This document shows, in pieces, positions 22,260-26,201 of a stretch of 26,201 bases of DNA. Location: IMG/VR virus record IMGVR_UViG_3300041407_000285, positions 1 to 26,201 of that record. One strand, written 5' to 3'. The first letter of the stretch is position 1. Each line of letters begins with the position of its first letter. Source of the stretch: a virus. Below the pieces are notes generated by a model. That model saw only the letters and a program-made list of their open reading frames with translations. It did no database searches and was not told the origin of the DNA. The translations under genes were made by a program, and so were the position numbers.

Positions 22260-22765
22260 GGCGACCGCCGCAACGTTGGGTGTGAACCGCACCGATGGAA
22301 GGATCTCAGTGGTCCATAACTGGTACAGAAGAAATCTGGTAGTGCTGAGTGCCGTGGTTTAAAAAGGCTAAAGCTTCGGTAACTACAACCCATCATAAAG
22401 GTTGCCAGTTGCCACCGAACGACCTCAGCTCGATCACGTTCAGCTCTGCTAAATGGGAATGTTTTAGGGCAGATTCAGGGCCGCCATAGTCCGCAGTACG
22501 CTAAGAGCAGAGTAGAAATATACCGTGTTTGACGGTCTATAACGGTCCTTGGGGACGCTAGAAGGGGTTCGAATCCCTATCTTCGCTTTACTCGAAGGTC
22601 ATGCCAATGACCGATTCGACCCAAAGCGCAAGTAGCTGTATCCCGATAGCAGACGTTGAGAAGGCCTGTAGACTCGGCGGTGGCTAACGCGTCCGTGCTG
22701 GTGCTGGATCCTCTGTTTTCGCTAGACATTGAAGTCGGTGATTCCGCCTCTTTCAGGCGAGCCGC
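22260..22765. other. 506-bp intergenic stretch
   Basis: No gene was supported. The central part has a sequence like the 3' end of a tRNA (see next entry). The rest is mixed in composition and shows no clear hairpin or promoter. Confidence 0.5.
22561..22587 (+). other. possible tRNA 3'-end remnant / attachment site
   Basis: GGGGTTCGAATCCCT at 22564-22578 is a T-arm consensus (GTTCGAATC), followed by a possible acceptor strand TCTTCGC and a T. The five-bp stem has one G-U pair and one mismatch, and I found no matching 5' half upstream. Integrated elements often leave such partial tRNA ends, but chance cannot be excluded. Confidence 0.3.
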
Positions 22766-23278
22766 CTAGAGGGGCCAGTGTGTTCGTAGCCTGGCTAGCT
22801 CTCGCTCTAATGCACACAACTCTTTGTTGAACGCGGCCAACTCCGCAAGGCTGTATTCAAAGCATTGCTGCGCACCGGAGGGAAGTCCAATGACATTGAC
22901 GATCTTGTGACGGTGCGCCTCGACGCCCCATCGACCGTGGACCATCTGATTGCGCTGTACCCGAGCGGCATGCACACGCTCAATCCAGCGTTCATAGGCC
23001 GCACGGCGTTTGGAGCCGGCCGGTAAGCTCTCTGCGACTCGCGTCGAAAGCATTTCGAGTTTCGTATGGATGCTCTGCCCTTCGATCGAATTCGATAAGG
23101 TTTCCAATTTTATGCCCTTGTCTAACCACGCCAAACAGAGCCCTAAATTCACATCGACGCACGAGAACGCGAAGAGCATCTGTCCGAGCAACGATGCAGC
23201 CTCAGCTTGCATCGCCTCTCGACGTGCCCTTAGTTGTCCAGCCGTTTCGACCGGGTCAGGCGTTGAATTAGGTTCCAA
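22766..23278 (-). CDS. hypothetical protein with HEPN-like RNxxxH motif
   Basis: This 170-residue all-helical protein would start with TTG at 23278; an in-frame ATG at 23212 (residue 23) is the alternative. It contains RNQMVH (Arg109-His114), an Rx4H motif with Asn after Arg, as in HEPN ribonucleases and toxins, and it sits in a helix as in that family. Neighbouring helices (LLGQMLFAFSCVDVNLGLCLAWL; YERWIERVHAARVQ) suit a small HEPN bundle. No antitoxin or nucleotidyltransferase gene is visible next to it. The HEPN call rests on one motif. Confidence 0.55.
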   Translation of the reverse strand: MEPNSTPDPVETAGQLRARREAMQAEAASLLGQMLFAFSCVDVNLGLCLAWLDKGIKLETLSNSIEGQSIHTKLEMLSTRVAESLPAGSKRRAAYERWIERVHAARVQRNQMVHGRWGVEAHRHKIVNVIGLPSGAQQCFEYSLAELAAFNKELCALERELARLRTHWPL

Positions 23279-23456
23279 GGCTTTCTCGCATTTGTAGTCT
23301 GGGTGGTGCAGAGTTCAGCACATTATTTCGTAGGTCTGCTTCTGGGCCGATTGCTGCCTGTTGAGAGGGGCTGAATCGACCCAAAACTGCCATCGACGAC
23401 TCAGTTTTATGGCATATGTAGAATAGCGGTTTCCTCATTTTCAAAGGAATGATCCA

Positions 23457-23762
23457 GTGATCACTTGCCACGTCAGGTATGTAATCGATCCCTACCAGAT
23501 CCCTGCTTTCGAAAGCTATTCTCGTCATTGGATTCGTGTGGTGAACCGTATGGGAGGAAACCACCACGGCTACTTTCTACCAGCCGAAGGCGCCAACAAC
23601 ATCGCTTATTGTCTATTCAGCTTTTCCAGCCTGGCAGATTATGAGCAATACCGTAGGGAGGCCGGAGTAGATCCTGAGTGCGTTCAATTGGTGACGCAGG
23701 CTACCGAGCAAAAATTCATCCTGAGCTACGAGCGCAGTTTCCTTCGTCCCATTCTTGATTGA
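23457..23762 (+). CDS. NIPSNAP-family protein
   Basis: This 101-residue protein begins with GTG at 23457 behind AAGGA. The N-terminus ITCHVRYVIDPYQIPAFESYSRHWIRVVNRMGGNHHGYF is the NIPSNAP-type dimeric alpha/beta barrel opening, in which a strand with YxIDP is followed by the F-Y---W-------GG pattern. A second strand pair (NIAYCLFSFSSLADYEQYR) completes one ferredoxin-like unit. Bacterial members of this fold are small cytoplasmic proteins of unknown or varied role. It stands alone, on the opposite strand from both neighbours. Confidence 0.85.
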   Translation: MITCHVRYVIDPYQIPAFESYSRHWIRVVNRMGGNHHGYFLPAEGANNIAYCLFSFSSLADYEQYRREAGVDPECVQLVTQATEQKFILSYERSFLRPILD

Positions 23763-23900
23763 ACTGACGTGTTTTCGGCTGCGCGCGGGCGCGCCAAAGA
23801 GGCTGCTTTTGGCTGCTGATAGCTGCCTGCGAGGGAACCGGGCTCGTTCCCCCGAATCAACCTCGACATGACTGTCGACGGGTCTTGGGTATGCAATCGG

Positions 23901-24116
23901 TTAACCGATGTCCAATTTTTTCAATCGAGCCAAGCCTTGTTTGATATGGCCAGCGTTTTCAGCCATGGTCCACAGTGCGCCACGGACATTTCCGCCCACT
24001 TCCCGTGCCCCTTGCTCCTCAGCCAGCAGTGTCAACTCCATAATGGCCGCCTCCAATGCCTGCTGGTTTTCGTACAGCCTTTCCAGTACATCTGACAGTG
24101 AATAATCGCTTGGCAT
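23901..24116 (-). CDS. 71-aa helical hypothetical protein, copy 1
   Basis: The start is ATG at 24116 (MPSDYS), with AAAGGA upstream on the minus strand; the longer frame is an artefact. The protein is almost entirely helical: LSDVLERLYENQQALEAAIMELTLLAEEQG, then REVGGNVRGALWTMAENAGHI and KQGLARLKKLDIG. A nearly identical gene lies at 25731-25946, differing at 7 of 71 residues. No known domain, signal or membrane segment is seen. Duplication of the gene with about 30 bases of its 5' flank suggests a selected or mobile unit. The function is unknown. Confidence 0.7.
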   Translation of the reverse strand: MPSDYSLSDVLERLYENQQALEAAIMELTLLAEEQGAREVGGNVRGALWTMAENAGHIKQGLARLKKLDIG

Positions 24117-24492
24117 TGTGTCGATTCCTTTCGAGAAAGCCCAAGCATAGCAATGACAGTGACCGCTGTTGGAGCCTGGAAGAAGTTGTCGAGGCGAAAG
24201 AGTGTCCAGCTGATTTGGGAATGAGGGAGCAATGGTGAATGGGGCAAAAATGGGGCAAACCGTACGCCAAACCATGCCATTCAATGCCCACTATGCATTT
24301 GTGCAAGCAGGCAAGAATGCGCGTTATGGCCAACAAACACTGGCATCTCCCGCCAAAACCGCCACATACCCAAGCACAATCGGGGTGTGCGAGGCATTGT
24401 TGATAATTCTGTCTTGCCTAAATTTTTATATTCGAGTAAGGATTTACTAATTGAAAACTAGTTATCTCGTACTGCCTCAGGACTGACACTAC
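24117..24492. other. 376-bp intergenic stretch
   Basis: The first 40 bases are the 5' flank shared with the second 71-aa gene, including TTTCGAGAAA. The remainder becomes AT-richer toward the lipoprotein gene. No gene or RNA could be supported. Confidence 0.45.
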
Positions 24493-25341
24493 CTACTGGA
24501 CTAGTTTTGCTGCGTCGGCTGCCTTCTTCGCTGCCACCTTTGAGGCATCCAATGCTGCTTTTGCCTGCTCTGCAGCTTCTGCTGCTGCCGCATTCTTAGC
24601 ATTTGCCGCAGCTAAGTTGGCTGCATCGACCTTTATCATTGCTTGCTTTAACTCTTCATCTGCTTCTTTAGCGGCTAGTTCTGCAGCTTTCGCTACTTCA
24701 GTCTTCGACTTCGCAATGTCAGCCGGTGCTTTGGGATATTTTATTGCGTCTACAGGTGCTTCTTGTGCCGCGCCAGTGACACCAGCGGCCTCACACATTG
24801 AGGCAAGAGTGATGCTTGCATCTACTTTCGCCTGAGCGTTTTCCGCTCTAGCTGCGGATAAAATATTGGCTTTTAGTTCTCGCGCTACTTCCCTACGTTC
24901 CTGGAAATATGCTTCGTGGCTCAATGGGCTTTTATCAAAGTCTATCATCATTGAGTTAGTAACACCTGACAAACCTGACCACCCCGCAATTGCTGACTTC
25001 GCTGCTCCCCCAGCAGCCAATGATGGAGCAATTACTCCACCAGCTAGCGCGCCTATACTTCCAAGTCCCAATCTATTTTGAGCCGCTTGTCTTCCGTAAT
25101 ACTGACTGTTTTCCATTTTTTCATTACAGAACTTAACTGCGTCATAAAAATCTTGAGTCGCTGCAGCCATTAACTTGCTGTCGTCTTTCTCTGGCTTGTT
25201 ACGAGCTTTCAAATAGTTGTCGAACTTTGGGAAAATGACGGGCTCCTTGAAAATGAGATTTTTAACTGCCTTTAATTGAGGTTCGAAGATGGTGCAACCC
25301 TGCAAGACAAGAATCATAACCAAAATTAGTAACCGACTCAT
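24493..25341 (-). CDS. lipoprotein with Ala-rich C-terminal coiled coil
   Basis: This is a 282-residue protein. I chose the ATG at 25341 because GGAGG precedes it and the next residues form a type II signal: SRLLILVMILVLQGC, with the lipobox Cys at residue 16. The mature part begins TIFEPQLKAVKNLIFKEPV. The centre has a Gly/Ala stretch (SIGALAGGVIAPSLAAGGAA) that may touch membrane. The last about 75 residues are an Ala/Lys/Glu coiled coil (AELAAKEADEELKQAMIKVD; AKAALDASKVAAKKAADAAK), similar in style to TolA domain II or Lpp-like spacers. The gene is AT-richer than its surroundings. Its function is unknown, and its setting between two copies of the 71-aa gene suggests acquisition. Confidence 0.75.
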   Translation of the reverse strand: MSRLLILVMILVLQGCTIFEPQLKAVKNLIFKEPVIFPKFDNYLKARNKPEKDDSKLMAAATQDFYDAVKFCNEKMENSQYYGRQAAQNRLGLGSIGALAGGVIAPSLAAGGAAKSAIAGWSGLSGVTNSMMIDFDKSPLSHEAYFQERREVARELKANILSAARAENAQAKVDASITLASMCEAAGVTGAAQEAPVDAIKYPKAPADIAKSKTEVAKAAELAAKEADEELKQAMIKVDAANLAAANAKNAAAAEAAEQAKAALDASKVAAKKAADAAKLVQ

Positions 25342-25730
25342 TCTGAACCTCCATGTGCGAGAGTAGGCCATATGCCATCACTAAAGACCAGTTTCAGCTT
25401 TCTGGCAAGAATGTCGAAATGAAATATAAGGCGGTTGCAGGAGTTGGGTGCAAAGTAGGTGTTGGATTGAAGTGGGCAGCTCGTGCCGGTACCCATGGCC
25501 TTTTGCATCACCTCACTCATCATTTCGATCGGACATTGAAATCGAAGCGTTTACGGGGGCGATATTCGGTACCGGCCCGAAGCGACCGCAGTGGCAAACA
25601 GAACTAGCCATCGAGAACGGCAAATTCAGGCTTTTCCGTTTCTTAATTTTCCAATTCGAAACGTCCGCTCCTGGCTATAGCCGCCTGTGAAGTGGACAGA
25701 ACTGGTACCCAGAATTTACCCCGATATAAC
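25342..25730. other. 389-bp intergenic stretch
   Basis: It contains the promoter region of the lipoprotein gene. Its right end (about 25655-25715) has a CGTCCGCTCCTGGC...AGCCGCCTG phrase of the kind common in Pseudomonas intergenic DNA; a similar phrase precedes the first 71-aa copy near 23800. Open frames here lack protein-like features. Confidence 0.45.
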
Positions 25731-25946
25731 TTAACCGATATCCAATTTCTTCAATCGCGCCAGGCCCTGTTTGATATGGCCGGCGTTTTCACCCATGGTC
25801 CACAGTGCGCCACGGACATTTCCGCCCACTTCCTGCGCCCCTTGCTCCTCAACCAGGAGGGTCAACTCCATAATGGCTGCTTCCAGAGCCTGCTGATTTT
25901 CGAAGATTCTTTCCAGCACATCCGGCAGCGAATAATTGCTTGGCAT
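25731..25946 (-). CDS. 71-aa helical hypothetical protein, copy 2
   Basis: This paralogue of the gene at 23901-24116 is also 71 residues long and starts with MPSNYS at ATG 25946. The 64 of 71 identical residues include the whole ENQQALEAAIMELTLL and VRGALWTM cores and the last 19 residues. The changes are mild (Tyr to Phe, Ala to Val, Arg to Gln). The 5' flank with the ribosome site is also conserved, while sequence further out diverges. This fits a recent duplication with both copies kept intact. Copy 2 is the nearest intact gene to the right edge of the window. The function is unknown. Confidence 0.7.
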   Translation of the reverse strand: MPSNYSLPDVLERIFENQQALEAAIMELTLLVEEQGAQEVGGNVRGALWTMGENAGHIKQGLARLKKLDIG

Positions 25947-26201
25947 GGCGTCGACTCCTTTCGAGAAAAAATACAAGCATAGTACCGGCAGTGCCCGTGT
26001 CAGGCAGCAATTGCAGCTTGCTTAGAAATTGCTACAAAGCGATGAGCTTTCGGCGGATTAGCCAGTCTGGCTGGGGCGCTGGTGAACTACTACGCCCAAT
26101 CCATCATGGGGGCGACGGAGAAGCGGCGGGAGATCGGGGCGGGTGTGGCGGTGATTGGGGGCATTGGCGTTTCTGGAATGGGTGAGGCTGGGAGATGGGG
26201 A
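25947..26201. other. 255-bp end region
   Basis: After the shared 5' flank of the 71-aa gene the sequence becomes G-rich. From about 26045 one + strand frame reads FGGLASLAGALVNYYAQSIM and then runs off the end. It has no clear start and may be a piece of a larger gene or a relic. Nothing firm can be called. Confidence 0.35.

Noticed and set aside
23268-23567. 99-residue minus frame opposite the NIPSNAP gene
   Set aside because: It overlaps a recognisable family on the other strand and runs through repeat-like intergenic DNA.
25353-25690. Overlapping + frames right of the lipoprotein gene
   Set aside because: They have no ribosome sites or conserved patterns and no recognisable domain.
26045-26201. 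Start of a membrane protein gene at the right edge
   Set aside because: The frame is open but has no credible start and too little length to judge.

Overview
The window looks like a Pseudomonas chromosome, most likely of the P. fluorescens group. This rests on the high-GC codon use, the P2-like tail genes typical of Pseudomonas prophages, a REC-PAS-GGDEF-EAL protein, and a small NIPSNAP and hypothetical gene set. No rRNA or complete tRNA gene was seen. The species call is inference.

Positions 1 to about 16.5 kb hold the right part of a prophage, or of a tailocin that still carries head genes, all on the + strand. A short head/neck block (1-1899) is lambda-like (FII-type head-tail joining protein, GpZ-like protein, probable tail terminator). 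It is joined to a complete P2-like contractile tail in the order V - small ORF - W - J - I - tail fibre - fibre chaperone - FI sheath - FII tube - E/E' frameshift pair - tape measure - U - X - D. The lysis end has a GH19 endolysin and a nested Rz/Rz1 spanin pair. No integrase, repressor or holin is visible, so these must lie to the left or be absent.

The most unusual part is 12.45-14.29 kb. Between tail genes X and D sits a moron-like cassette made of two tandem ~860-bp units. Each unit has a promoter-like sequence, a conserved structured leader, one gene for a ~185-residue protein with a symmetric Cys cluster (CGCGC - C - CGCGC) and a beta-rich Gly-patterned C-terminus, and a 10-bp terminator stem. 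Only the second unit keeps the terminator T tract. The family is not one I recognise. It is the best candidate here for something undescribed.

Right of the phage (16.6-22.3 kb) is host or accessory DNA. It holds an orphan perfect LexA box, a REC-PAS-GGDEF-EAL protein whose EAL domain has lost key metal ligands, a small hypothetical gene with an internally deleted relic beside it, a broken metallophosphoesterase fragment, and a divergent LysR regulator/short-chain dehydrogenase pair.

The last 4 kb is a low-density accessory patch. It contains a possible degenerate tRNA 3' end, a gene with a HEPN-like RNxxxH motif, a NIPSNAP protein, and two near-identical 71-aa paralogues flanking an AT-richer Ala-rich lipoprotein gene. 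The many relics and duplications suggest an insertion and deletion hot spot.
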